A stretch of DNA of 64,000 nt from Plutella xylostella (taxonomy: Eukaryota; Arthropoda; Insecta; Lepidoptera; Plutellidae): NCBI RefSeq assembly GCF_932276165.1, contig NC_064010.1, positions 4,588,001-4,652,000 of the forward strand, given 5' to 3'. Every line of letters begins with the position of its first letter. Within the stretch, counting starts at the first letter, position 1. The translations under genes were made by a program, and so were the position numbers. Of this stretch, positions 8,479 through 21,830 are shown piece after piece. The notes under the pieces are model-generated. The model saw only the letters and a list, made by a program, of their open reading frames with translations. It made no database searches and was not told the DNA's origin.

Positions 8479-11260
8479 CGCCCGCGCTATATACAACACT
8501 AACACATTATATACCTGCTAAATACATAGCTGAACAACACATGTTGCCTGTGGAACAAAATAGTCTTAACGTTAACGGGAAAGGGTTAAACTAATCGTAG
8601 ATGGCGCTAGCTGCCGCGCTGTCTTCTGATTGGTCGGCGCGGCCGCCATTTTGATTACGGAATTTTCTGATTGGCTGATGTTAAAACGATAGTGCTGCCA
8701 TAGTTTCGCTTTTTCACGGCCCTATTTGGTACTGCAGTGGTTATTTTTCTCATTGTTTTTTTTATGCTAAGCGTGTATTGGATAGTCTTAAACATATTAA
8801 AGTTATGAGGGAATGGAATGGCTAAGGGTTTAGGGTTGGAAAACGTAAGTTTGTATTGTGTTTAAGTGAAGAAAGAAAAGTTTAATATGTTTAAGTGGTT
8901 ATTAAAATATGTTTTTGAAAGTATTGGTTGGGAATACGATCTTAATTAAATGTGTGGATCACATTAGGTGACTAGACTCGTCATTCTCATCAATATTTTC
9001 AACGCAGATTCGTTTCCGTTATATATTTATTTATATTACTCTGATAACTTTAGTTAGCATCACAAAGTTAGTATTACTATTTTTATTGACTTTTTTTCGA
9101 TTATCATTTTATACTGTAATCTGTTATGTTAGTTGTAAGTTTTTGTATATGCACTTTGCTTTGTAATAATTGTGTCTACAATGAATTTTAATCTACAATT
9201 TGAATCTCATTTGTTTTTGGCAGGCGGTGTTTATGAATATGATGTTTTATTGTCTATTGTGGGATTTTCAGAGTTTAGATCAAGATAAAAACATAATAAA
9301 CTATAATTCTCACACGAGTAGATAAAGCTAAATGGCTGTCTCGTTTTGCGGTACATTTGTATGGATTATATTCCTGTCTTGGATTAACAATATACGAAGA
9401 TGGAGTGTCAGTGCAATGAAAATTTTGGGCGACATCTATGGACCGCTTTTTGAACTAACTTCTGAACATCTCAAAAGTGTTGGCAGTCAGTAGCCGTGTC
9501 GTTTGCCAGATAAAAAACATAGTTAGAAAAAAAACAGTGTTGTGTTGCCATAATCGTATGAAAAAAATGCATTTATTATATTTTTGTAAGCAATAACTAC
9601 CTGTGTCTAGTGTGTAGACTGTTAGTGCTTTCAATATAATTATTGTGAAATGCGTTATGTGAATTGTAAATCTATTTTTTTTTTTCAAATTGCTGAAAAA
9701 AAATCCAAGTAGGTATGTATTGTCTTAGATTTTTGGGTTCTGAAACAGTGAATTTCTATTGTTATTATTGAAGTTAAAGAATGCAATTCACATAAACTAA
9801 GTAGGCAAACCGGTTCATTTCGTTTGGAAACAAGTGACTATGATAATATTTAAATGTATAAAATAAAAACACTTAATATTTTCTATACGACAATAATATT
9901 GGAATTCCACAAATTTTTCATGAGTATGACCATAAACATTACGCAGATAAGTTTGGACTTAATTATGTATTAAGAATGTTACTAAATTTCATTAAAAATC
10001 GTATGAACTCATCTTCAAATATAATTAATTAAATAATGTTATAAAAATCGCCCATTTTCTAATACATACCTAAATAACCATTTATGTCTCCGTACCTACC
10101 AATATTCTTATGAATGCTCTTGAAAATCGCTTTAAAAACTAAAATATTAAGGTAAAATTGAATTTATAGATGAATCTCGGTCTTTTGGTAGTTTATAGAA
10201 ATTTATACAGAATAGTCGAAAATATACATTTGTAATATTATAAGTGTCTGGTGCGTAAAAATCTTTTGGTACTTTTAAACTTCATGGTCCTTTAAATACT
10301 AATATGAAAATTAATAATTACGTCTCTGCAGAACTAAAACTTAGCCAAATATTACAGTAATTTACGTAAAAAAATGTAGAAACATATTTCTAGTAATGAT
10401 AACAGCCAAACTTATAAACACCCATGTAACACCATGTAATAGCCTCAGTATAGTAAAATAAAGTTCAAATATTGTAACTTCAGTCTAAATGGAGGGGCAT
10501 AATTCACACATTGATTTGTGGCTATTAACAAAACGGCTTCATATTTCTTATCTTATCTTACCTTTCCACAAAAGATGTGCGATGCAGTTATGATGCGATA
10601 GAAAACAGACTAATTATGATAGAAATGAATAAGTATGATTGCTGGATATCAAACGCACCCATAGCAACGTAGCATAGCACATCTATGGTGGGAAAGCACC
10701 CTTATTCTCCCCTATATGTGAGTTGTGAACTCATCTAACAACTGTATATTAAAATATAACCATGGTGTTACTAGATTTAAAAATAACACTCCGATTCTAG
10801 GCTAAATATTTCACCATATTTATTAACTGGTGTGCTTATTTCAGAAGTTCTTTGTATCATTGCGATCTGCCATAGTGTCATACCTACCTAGTGTGCCACT
10901 TTTTAGATTCCCCTGTAAATTCGTTATAAAGTTTATGGGCATCTAATAAAAAAGTGTATATTTCAGAGATGATAATTATGTCAAAACTGGTTCGCTACTT
11001 CAAGAACTTCTAAGCTAAGCGCCACAAACCTACCGAGCTTTAAAAAAGTGGCCACATCCTTTCCAAGTTTATTACAGTAAGGACGTTAATACTTTCTTTT
11101 CGATTCGACATTATGTCATCATTTTGTTTATTTATATTTACCCATTTATAATGAATCTAAATTCTTAGTCGATGTGTTTGTAATTTATGAAGTTTTGTGT
11201 TAAATAATATTTATAATGATTATGGTTAGTTAAGATAACGTAAAATTATTAAATAAATGA
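8479..11260 (+). other. Probable 3' UTR and AT-rich 3' flank; no gene seen
   Basis: No coding frame or splice pattern is visible. Poly(A) signals AATAAA or variants appear at several places. One at 11252-11257, followed by GT-rich sequence, is a plausible final site. The stretch at 8601-8725 (AGATGGCGC, two GATTGG motifs, GTGCTGCCATAGTTTC) resembles the sequence just after the SID-1 stop codon. Confidence 0.45.
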
Positions 11261-11504
11261 ACTTTACCGGCTTTGTGTCTATTAGCGTAGCTGACAGAAT
11301 GTCGATATTAATAAATGATTCAAATATTTCGTTTGTATTTTATTTCGGTTCTTTTTTAAATCCACATAATCTAAAAAGCACTTCGAGTACCTAGTTGCGA
11401 AAAATTCAAAATTTATTTATTTAAAAAACACATGCAACACATATTACACATAATTATGTTAGTTTACATTTACCTTATACTGCGTTATTAACATAATTTA
11501 AAAC

Positions 11505-13052
11505 AATTAGAAATCTATAGGCAGGTACTTACTAACTAAAGCCCCAGGCATTGATGGGATCAAAACAATTGACATCAAAAGGATAGCGAATAATATCACA
11601 AAAGCTATTGTAAATTTGATTAATACATCAGTCGCTGCAGGTGAGTATCCTGATGGGCTGAAAATAGGCTGCATAAGACCTGTCTTTAAGAAAGGCAAAA
11701 AAGACAACCCTGCCGATTATCGCCCGATAACACTTTTATCCACTATTAATAAAATTGTTGAAAAAGTAATCAGTGACCAAATACACTCATTCTATAAAAT
11801 AAATAATATTATATCATCGAAACAATTTGGATTCCAACCTGGGAAAAGTACGACTGCACTACTATCCAATTTCACAGATGATGTCAACTCTTACCTCAAT
11901 AATAAAAAACATGTACTTGCCCTATTCATCGATTTCTCGCGCGCGTTTGATACACTAAATCACGCTAAACTTGTAGAAAAATTAAGTTCCAATGGTATTA
12001 GAGGTAGCCTGCTTGAGTGGTGCAAAAGCTACTTACAAGCACGTAAGTCTTGCGTCAAAATCAACGAGAGTCTGAGTGACATAAAAAACGTCAGCGTAGG
12101 TACTGCTCAAGGATCGGTCCTTGGTCCCTTACACTTTTTGACCTACGTAAACGACATGGGCCTGTGTATGACACATAGTAACGTGTATCAGTTCGCAGAT
12201 GACACCTGCCTAATCCTAGCCAATGACGATGTGGATTCTGCTATGAGTATGCTGCAAGATGACTTCGACAACCTATGCAGGTGGTGTCATGACTCAGGAC
12301 TGGTGCTTAACGCGAGAAAGACTAAGCTTATGCATATAAAGTCTCCGTATCTCAAAGGAGACCTTACATCTCAGCTCAAAGCCCATTCCCATAAATGCCT
12401 ACATAGCATCTCACCGAACGTATGTGATGCCTGCTGCGACCTGATTGAAGTGGTTGAAGCTCATACCTATTTGGGTCTAACTATAGATGATAGATTTAAC
12501 TGGAGTAAGCACATCGAAAGTGTCTGCAACAAACTGAGAGCATTCTTGGCTAAACTGTATGTGGTTAAAAATAGAATTCCATTTTCAGTTCGTCTCACGC
12601 TGTATAACGCTATGGTAGATTCTGTTGTGTCATATGGCCTCAGCAGCTATGGCAGAACGTATAAAACATACCTGGACAAAATTCTTAACTTGCAGTACCG
12701 CATACTAAAACTAATTGTTTCGCCCCAGATTAAACTTAAATATGATGACAACCCACCAAAACTCTTTAAACATTGTAACGTCTTACCAATTTACCAAAAA
12801 GTAGAAGTAAACCTCCTCAAGGAACAATTTTTCTGTCTAGACCACCTGAAAAAAGTATCTCACCCTATACATACACGAAAGGTCACACAAAACAAGTATA
12901 GCATGATTAGAGCAAACAATGTTTACGGCGAACGGCACTGTGCGTATTTAATGCCAAAACTTATTAATAAAATGGACCAAAATATTAGAAACCTAATCAC
13001 ACCGAAAAATATCAAGCCCAAAATAAAATCATACTACATATCATTACTTTAA
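11505..13052 (+). CDS. Reverse transcriptase, C-terminal part of LINE ORF2
   Basis: The open frame begins at about 11505 with the fingers motif TKAPGIDGIK and continues without a stop for about 510 codons. Visible motifs in order are RPITLLSTINKIVEK, the QFGFQPGKST block, the catalytic LFIDFSRAFD (near 11922), AQGSVLGP (near 12110), the FADDT box (near 12192), the TYLGLTIDD thumb motif and a C-terminal YISLL. The endonuclease domain and ORF1 are missing, so this copy cannot move by itself. The unbroken frame suggests a recent insertion. Clade (Jockey or a relative) not certain. Confidence 0.85.
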
Positions 13053-13325
13053 CTTAACACTGTTCGAATATGCACCAACTATCTTGTATGTTTGGCTGAT
13101 GGTTTATTATTAAACTACCCTCTATTGTACTTATTTAATTAACGTGTAATATTGAATAAGTTTGTGTATTGTATAAAATATAAATAAGTATAATTAGTTA
13201 TTAAGTACCTAATCACGTAGAATGATTCATCACGGACAAATCTCTGTGATTTTTGTGATGCAATGATATAAGTAATCAATAATTCTGTAAAATAATTTGA
13301 TAAATAAATAATAATAATAAAAAAT
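11505..13325 (+). mobile_element. 5'-truncated non-LTR retrotransposon (LINE) with open RT frame
   Basis: The element starts inside the reverse transcriptase frame, runs to its natural stop (13052) and continues through a 3' UTR to an A-rich TAAATAAATAATAATAATAA tail (about 13303-13325). It lies between the first gene's 3' flank and the inverted-repeat element at 13437. Confidence 0.8.
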
Positions 13326-13436
13326 AACATTTTTTTATTAAACGCAGACTTAACTTAAGTAAAGTAGGTACGTGTAATGGTTAGAATATGTTGGATACAA
13401 TTTTTATTCCACCTAAACTAGGTCTAGCCTGTACTA

Positions 13437-13735
13437 TAGACGCATTTTTCCTGAAATAAAAATGACATATTATGTATCTAGCCTATCTGAAACCTAGTTA
13501 AACATTGTGAGATATGGCGTTTCGACTTTCTCCGTGTTCGGCATCATAAGGGTCACAGTGACAGTTAAATAAAGTCCATTTTTCTCTCCACCTTTATTTG
13601 CAAGGTGCGGGTGCCTATATAAATAGAGTGAGTCGCCCGCGCGCCTCAGTTGTAATATCACCATGCAGAAATGACTAGGTTTCAGATAGGCTAGATACAT
13701 AATATGTCATTTTTATTTCAGGAAAAATGCGTCTA
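13437..13735. mobile_element. Palindromic non-autonomous DNA element, about 300 bp
   Basis: Terminal inverted repeats of about 65 bases: the left end starts AGACGCATTTTTCCTGAAAT and the right end is its inverse. The middle contains AAAGTCCATTTTTCTCTCC and a GC-rich CGCCCGCGCGCC. About 165 bases of it (13485-13650) recur inverted at 18198-18363. Confidence 0.75.
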
Positions 13736-14099
13736 TTATGTAGTCTGAGCCTATCTGAAACCTAGTTAAACATTGTGAGATGTGTTTATTATCGCATGGT
13801 GGAGAGAAAACCAACTGTGACCCATAAGCTACTGATGAGTATATCAGTAGATAAATATTTGAATCTATAAATTTATAATGCATAGATTTCTAGGTAATAG
13901 ATATGCTAAAAAGAAAGGTATAAGTATACATAAGACTTAAGTACTTCCTTATTATTCCTGACTTGTCAGAAAGTTATGGAAGGTATGTACCTATACATAT
14001 AGGTAGGTATTTGTACATATGGATACACACAGTGCCTCTTCGAAAGCAATACTTATTAGTAATTATTGATCAAAATCTTGTTATTGTCAAGGCAATATT

Positions 14100-16900
14100 T
14101 TTAACATACACTAAGGATGGATGGAACCAGTGAAATACTTTGCAACAATATTTAAAAGCTGTAAAATGTAGAATATCGATCCAGGCCGCTGGGGCTCAGG
14201 TCAGCACATGCTGACTAGGGTATGTAATTCTGGACTGACCTCAGAAATGCAGCAGGCGACCCTGGAGCCTCGAGGACCTGCTCAGTCAGCCCTGTACGAG
14301 GACACGGCCTGCAACACCTGGCGCGGCATCTAGTCCTTGGAACGAGGAGTGGTGCTTGAAGGGAAGATAATTTTACTAAATATCTCAGCCTCATCAGCTC
14401 TGGAAAAGATTAGATGAAGGCTGTGACACTGGCGGATAACTAAGTATTCAGTTTTTCAAAACATGATGCAGGTTACTATATTCATATTCTATATTGACAA
14501 GTACTCGTAACACACAGTCTAATTTTGTATTGTAACTAACTCGGCGGTTAACGAGTTCCTGTGCAGTCCTACTAGGAAGGAAAGTTATTTTATAAGCCTT
14601 TGCACTGATTTTGTGGGCTACTATCATTCTGTATCATCATGTGTGAATATTATGAGCTCTGGCAGCATTCCTTGGTAGATGACATCAATTAATAAAGATT
14701 GATTAACACAACAATAGCAATTTTAATAGTTGATAAATGAAACCCGGCTAACATGTCTTAACTGGGTAAGTAAATGATCAGTCATGCCACCAGGATAAGT
14801 AAAATGTTCAGTACTTCATATGAAAAACATTAACAAGGTCACCTTTAGGTATGTTCGTCAACACTAAGGGCAGGTCTCGGCCAAAACCTTAAGGCTTCGC
14901 CTTGTTGCAACTTCAAAGGTACGTAGGTAGGTACCTACTTACATTGTTGTAGGTTCGATTTTGAAACCATTAAGTCAACCTGGATAAAACAAAATAAAAT
15001 AGCTCGATTAAATAAAGATGGTACGTAAAGATGTTAGTTGTACCTGATCAGACCTGATGCAACGATAGCCAACATAGACTCTCTAATCTGTGGAAGCAAC
15101 AATCATGGTGGCGGGAACATGGACAGTTGGACGAGCCACCTCGAGCCTGACTTATCAATCAGAACTGACAGTTCGCCAACAGCAGATAGCTTGCGGCTAT
15201 CTATAGGTAAACTTAGGTAGTCAGCTATACCCAAGAAAAAGTCCTTGGACATCGATATGACAGTGGAACGGCGAATAACTGTGACCTTCTTTAAAACAAA
15301 AAGGCTTGTTGTTGTCCAGCTAAGGAAGGTTACCTACTTCAGCGACCTGGTATTGCATTCTGAAAGAACTGCGAAGAGTTAATATTATGACTAATAATTA
15401 TTACTTATTTAGAAAGTTTTCCGCAAACTCTAATAAATCAAGCAGCTACCACGTCACCGCTGCCCGGTTATAACTCTGTACTAGCTTAGTAGATATATAT
15501 ACCAGTTCTAGCCTTCAGCTAGAGGCCAGAGAGCTCCTAAATGTGATGCGAGTACGAGCATGACACAAGTAATTTTTTACTTGGTAACTAGTTACGTAAC
15601 TAACTGAAAGATCCATAAAACAGTTGAGGATTACTCAGAATGGAATTGTGAAAACGGCACGTCTGCATCTTAACCAGTCAGTCTAAGTAGTTTCAGCAGA
15701 TACAGTGTTGAAAAATAGTTATGAAACGTTTGCGCCAGAATTGAATTAAAAATACATTTTCATTAGAGAAGCCGTCTAGGCATGAATAGGTACTTTCACC
15801 CTTTGGATTGTGCTCCAAATGATGACCTTCGAAATTCATAGAAATTTAATGACGACTGCCATTGTTTATTATCTAGCCCCGTACATTGAGTAGGGCCGCG
15901 GCTACACGTGATGTGATACACAGTACACAGTAGGTATATGCATGTTCCCAAAATAGTGGAAGTTATAATTTTACCAAAATGTAGTCGTCTCGTGCAAGAG
16001 CACCGTTACTCGATTTATTCGATACACAACTAGTAGACAGCTGCTGCGTAGGAGGTTCACGCATTTTTCAACAAAGAGCTCGGATTATACACACTCACAA
16101 TCCACTGGAACATAAGGAAGACAGCTAATATGGTGCCACTCAGAAACCGCGATGACACTCCGATCATGATCACCCGACAGTAGGATCATAATAAATTCGG
16201 TAACTTGTGAAGCGGTATGGTATAGCAACAGCGACTTTCACGAAATCAGGAATTAGCTCAGTGCTTTTAGGTTGAACACTCGCCGGTGGGATTCACTTTG
16301 CTCACAGCCGAGAAAAGAAAAGACTCAAAGCTGGAATCTGCCGATGTGTCATGACACTTAAGATAGTGTCTGGGGGGTCACTTTATATGACGAAAAACGA
16401 ACTTTCAGTGCACTGCGGCGCGAGCCGCTCTATCTGTTTGTATGTATTAAACGTGCCGATTGCACGACAGCTCTCGTTCGTTCGTTTCTCATCAGTATAG
16501 AGTAACGCTCCTGTACTTACCGTGCGTCACCATTCCCATGAGCAGTCCAATGATCTTTAGGCAGTTTAGAACAAAAGCTGCATTAGACAGTTTCTTCAGC
16601 AGAGACATCGAAATAAAAAATTGATTGCACAACTATCCCCAGGAGCAGTCTACAGGTCACTTTGGGGAGTTCAGAAGAAAGCTGCTTTAATAGAATACCC
16701 TACCTCAGCGGAGGCATCAAATTGAAGTACTATAACACTTTTAGAAGCGGTACACGTTACCCGATTTGTCGTCATCCATGCCGATGCGGCTACGGCGACT
16801 GCAGGTGGTTACTCAGGCTTCGTTGGTGTGCCCTTGTATGGCTAACATGACCAACCTTGGCAGTAAACGTTCGTCTGCATATGCCAAAATCACTGATGAA
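14100..16900. other. Interior of the large element, no gene recognised
   Basis: Both strands are full of stops. I see no exon pattern, RNA gene or known element. A 180 base stretch from about 14165 is GC-rich with CAGGTCAGCACATGCTGACT, a short palindrome. Confidence 0.5.
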
Positions 16901-17040
16901 TAGCGCACGTTACTCGATACCTTCTAAATAAGTCACTCATAATGATGGCTGATGATGATGATGACCGTGCTAGCAATAGTGCAGGCGGTTCCGCTGAGCA
17001 TAAAATCTCTTCCCAGACAGGGGGCGTTTGGATCTGGCAA

Positions 17041-17480
17041 CCAGAACAGGAGTGCCAGGTGTGCGCAGCGATGCAGGTGGGACAACACAGCCGCCAGGGC
17101 AGGAGTACATGGCTGGGTCTATGCAGCGATGCAGGTAGCACAAACCGGTGGCCAGGGCCAGGACCGGGTGTACGCTGCGATGCAGGTGGCACAAAACGGT
17201 GGCCAGGGCCAGGACCGGGTGTACAGCCGCCAGGGCAGGAGTGCATGGCTGGGTCTATGCAGCGATGCAGGTACCACAAACCGGTGGCCAGGGCCAGGAC
17301 CGGGTGTACGCTGCGATGCAGGTGGGACGAGACGGCGGCCAGCGCAGGAGCACAGGGCCGGGTGTATGCTGCGATGCAGGTGGCACGAACCGGTGGTCAG
17401 GGCAGGAGCGCAGGGCCGGGTGTACGCTGCGATGCAGGTGCCACGAGACGGCGGCCAGCGCAGGAGCACAGGGCCGGGTG
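17041..17480 (+). repeat. GC-rich minisatellite, unit about 51-58 bp, seven to eight copies
   Basis: Each unit starts near GCGATGCAGGTG and ends near CCGGGTGTAC, with the middle CGGTGGCCAGGGCCAGGA in most copies. Units vary in length and a shorter AGCCGCCAGGGCAGGAGT form is interspersed. Several frames on both strands are open here only because the unit lacks stops, so I do not call a gene. Confidence 0.9.
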
Positions 17481-19067
17481 CAGGTTACACGAAACTTTTA
17501 TTTCACCGAATCGGCCTGCCTACCCTCAGCGGGTAGGTAACGGCGGATCACATTACTCGCCGCACATGCCACAATGTCCCAACATACTGAAACTCGGAGC
17601 CACGTGCTTCCTGTAAAAAATCCTATGACGGTCCTGGAAAGCTCCTGTTTGTAAAGCCTTACATAAGCTATAATCAAGTGCATTATTGTAATAGCAAAGT
17701 TTTTATCAACAGTTTTCAAAAAATATTAGAAATTGAGGGTAGAAAAATATATTTTTATTATTTTTTCCTGTATAAAATTAACATATGCTTTACTTAAAGC
17801 GGTCATTAATGTAAGTATCTAGCTCAAGCGCCACTAGTAGGACCGGAATATGTGATCAATCATCACCACGACTATTGAATCGGACCCTACTGCGTGGGAT
17901 AAAAACCCCAAGCGCCGGAGCATTATGACCAGTGGCTGAGCTTTTAAAAGCAGTAAATAATAGCATTTTACTCACGGCTTATCAACTCAAACCTTCGTTG
18001 CGAAATCCTCAGCAATGGCTGCGTGCGCAGCAGCCGGCAGGCCCCGCGCCGCCTGGTCCGCATCACGCTACAGCTCCCGGCAGCGAGGACTCCGCAAATT
18101 CAATATTATATTTTTCCCCGTCGGAGCGAAGCCGACGAGAACCGTGGCTACATTGAGCCATTTTGCCGAAGTGTTCACTTCAAAAATCAAAAACCAACTG
18201 AGGCGCGCGGGCGACTCACTCTATTTATATAGGCACCCGCACCTTGCAAATAAAGGTGGAGAGAAAAATGGATTTTATTTAACTGTCACTGTGACCCTTA
18301 TGATGCCGAACACGGAGAAAGTCGAAACGCCATATCTCACAATGTTTAACTAGGTTTCAGATAGGCTCAGACTACATAATAGGAGGAAATATGTTTTTAG
18401 AAACGTAACGCTGTAAAGCAGAATTTATGTATACGGTGCGGGAGAGTCGCCACTAGGCTGATTCACAGACTGTTTAGTGCGGTGCTTAGTCGACGGACAT
18501 TGCTGGGCTTGTATGTATACAAGGTGTTACAAAAAGGGTAAGTATTATAAAGTAGTACTTACTACTACTGTTTGAGAAGAAAGGCGATCCCTTTATGTTA
18601 CGCTTATACTATATGTAAATAAAAAACATTTTTTTTCATTATACATAATTTTTATGAATCATGTTAGTTAACTGTAATTGTACGTACAATACAGATTGAA
18701 ATTTATTGTCTTGCTTTAGGGAACACATTTAAAAACGCTTGATATTTGCAGTAGCACAACGTAACTTTTAAAATTGCCTATTATTGCACCACAATCATTT
18801 TATTTCAACAAATCCCCGTTAGCGCTTAACTACACACATCCCCAATAAAACCACTGCAATAATTGAAACAAGCACATTTATTTAATACAATATTCATATT
18901 ATAATAGCAAATATACAAAAAATCTTATTAACATTGTTACCCTCATACCCTTTCACCAACTTTGGTTACATAACCTTCACATACTAGTTAGTAGACAGCC
19001 ATTTTAAAAATAGATAAAAGATAATTTCGCCTTCCAAATAGTGTTGGTAAAAGACTCGAGGCATTTA

Positions 19068-19211
19068 GGTCATGTTTCACAATGTCTGGATAGTGGCTAC
19101 CTGTGGGATAAAAGACATGCTGTCACTCTCTGTAATTATGTTCAAGACAGTGACAGCATGTCTTATCTTACGAGCCAGGTAGCCATTATCCAGACATTGT
19201 GAGACAGGACC
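19068..19211. mobile_element. MITE, family B
   Basis: A 144 bp near-palindrome. The left arm reads GTTTCACAATGTCTGGATA, followed by GGCTACCTG; the right arm is the inverse. The inner parts also pair (AGACATGCTGTCACT with AGTGACAGCATGTCT). The second copy is at 58545-58688. Confidence 0.8.
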
Positions 19212-21605
19212 TTAGTCCATTTTAAAACTTGAGACCACCTTGAGTCCCTTTTCAAGAATAGGACTCGTTAGTCACAAATCACTTCAGAGTCATTTTACTG
19301 ACTTTCGGCAATGAAGACTAAAATACTCCTGTATTTTACCAACACTACTTCTAATCCTCACTCGCATGGTATTGAGTTCAAATCCAACCTCAGTAGATTA
19401 TGTTATGATCATAAATTAATAATTTATTAAATGCTTTGGCACAAAAATGTATTCCACATTTATTGGCAAAACAATCTGATTATCAAAATACTCCACACAT
19501 CTACAACATTTAGCTTGAAAGACAAAGAGACTGAAATCATAAATTTTACTTAAAAAGTAAAATACAACTTAAAATCAACTGAGCTAATCTTCTACACAAA
19601 CTAGTTATTCCCAAACACCAACCGCGATTAATAAATATGTAAAAAGGAGATAAAATTAACTCAGAATTACGAAATGTGAGAACGATGCTAGTACTTACAA
19701 ATAAAAAAATGGATAGTTACGTCAAATAACATTAAAAGAAGAAATTATTGAGATCGGTACATACATACACCCTATTTTCTAGAATTCCTACTAGGTAGGC
19801 ACCTCACACGCTATAGTAAAAAATATGTGTTTTTGAAGCAATTTTAAACAACGAACATCGAAATTGTATGGAGAAATACACATACTTTTTACGTGTTTAG
19901 CAAACCACTAAGAAACTAATCAAAGTTAAAAAAAATTAACACAAGAGAATGACAAAAAAAACCAATGACAAAATAAAACAATTTAAGATGATGACTAATG
20001 ATGATACGAAAACGCTGACTAAATGACTTATGATAATATACATGGTAAGAATAATCTTATAACAGACTTACAATCGCTATTACATAAAAAATCGAGTAAA
20101 GATGACAACTACTATAATATCTTTGTGCGAAACGGCAGAAGCCGTGATATGATAAGATCATAACTTAAAAACTACAAAAATTACTTAAAATCGTATAATT
20201 TTACACCTATACAAGATTGATATAATTATTCATATAATACATAATATTTTTTTTGTTTTTTCTATATCTATGCTTTATTCGAGAAGCTGCCCAATGTAGT
20301 GGGTCGCTCAGCGAATTATTATGATTATTTCTAAGTTAGTTTATATAATATGCTTACACCGCTCTGTTCGCGCGAGCCTAGTTCGAAAATCATTATTTTT
20401 ACATTCTAAAAACTCACAATTTTTGGATATCACAAAGTTTTATTACAATGGAAGAATCAAGAGTTTATACTATTATACAGTAATGTGCATTTTCGTAACC
20501 TTTTTTGGGCTAAGTATAGTCACAAACTTAGCTTGCTAGCTAATATCAGGGTTGTAACAGATGTATTCATGAACATATGCATAGTGGAGGCTTTTCACAA
20601 TAATTATGTATTTAAACAGGTAACTTATTAGGACGAAAGAAAATGTACGCATATATTAATGAACTCAACTGTTTGTTTATTTGTAAAAGTCAATGTTTTG
20701 TTGTCGGCTCGGCATAATATTTGGGCAAACGACACCAATATTTGTGCCGAGACGTATGTATACGAATCGACCTGCATAAATCCTAAAGAAATTCTTTGCA
20801 TGAAAATCTTACATTAAATTTTTTTTACAAATTGATTAGGCATTTGATTTAATGCATATTTTTTATTACTTGTTGATGCGATTTTAAAGTTTTAACTGCA
20901 ATTTTGGAAACGGGATTATGATTATCTTTTTTCATAAAAAGGACTTAAACATGCATACATGACATCTTTGTATGCATCAAAACGTAGTAACGTATATCCA
21001 TGCACATTTCAAATATTATCTGGTTTTATGAACTGCTTGCTTCGATGTAGCAGTGTTTGACAAGGTAACAGTTTGGTAGTTCTGAAGTGGGCATGCGAAT
21101 GCTCCTTTGTACCTTGACCTAAACTAACAAACCGCCTATCCATTCTTTCAAAGATTGTCCGTTGGTTAGTTTGACAAAGCACAGTGCAATCGCAACCAAC
21201 TTCAGGAACTATGAAGTTATTTGGATCAAATTTTATTAATACACTGTGTTTAAGTTAAAGATTCTATCTCCTGTATGTGTAACTAGATGGCGGTGTCGTC
21301 GTCACCAATAGATCATTTATACACTATTTCATATCGAAAGTATAGCCGTTCATAAAACCAGAAAAAGTCCACAAAATCAAAGTTTTTTTGCTATTTTGTC
21401 AACAGGCATCGTTTGTAAGTCACCAGAGACATACTAAATCTATCATTACGTCTAGTTTTATTACGATATCAAAAATATTCTTCTTCTATACAAACAAAAC
21501 CATATTATTCAATATTTTATTCTTATTTTGGAGCACAAAACATCACAATCTGTTGGAACGTTTGTAAAACTAGTCGCTATGGGGGAAAACAGACATATTT
21601 ATTTA

Positions 21606-21830
21606 TGTACACTCAGCAAAAGAACTACATTAGCCAACCTAGCGGAAATACTTAAATTTTATGATCTACTGAAGGGTGATATATGATATGAAAACTTCTT
21701 ATTCTATAGAGATTGCTTGTCTGTATCGATAAAATATTATTTGATTCATCTATCTTCCACTTAAGACTCTCAGGGTCAAAATGTTGGCGCTGTGGTGGTG
21801 ACATATCTCTTTTGCTGACTGTACCATTTT
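21606..21830. mobile_element. Possible short inverted-repeat element
   Basis: It is flanked by CAGCAAAAGA on the left and TCTTTTGCTG on the right, about 225 bp apart. The short repeats make this a weak call. Confidence 0.35.

Larger units (their letters stand above)
13733..18381. mobile_element. 4.65 kb segment bounded by inverted repeats, probable large non-autonomous element
   Basis: The left end (13733-13781) and right end (18333-18381) are near-perfect inverted copies starting TATTATGTAGTCTGAGCC. The right arm continues inward for about 115 more bases that match the neighbouring 300 bp element, so the two elements are one family. The interior has no transposase, reverse transcriptase or other recognisable frame. 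It contains the GC-rich minisatellite at 17041-17480. Borders are seen directly; transposon status is inferred. Confidence 0.6.

Noticed and set aside
16890..17616. Several long overlapping open frames on both strands
   Set aside because: All fall on the GC-rich minisatellite whose unit lacks stops; the translations are repeats of the unit and no two frames can all be real.
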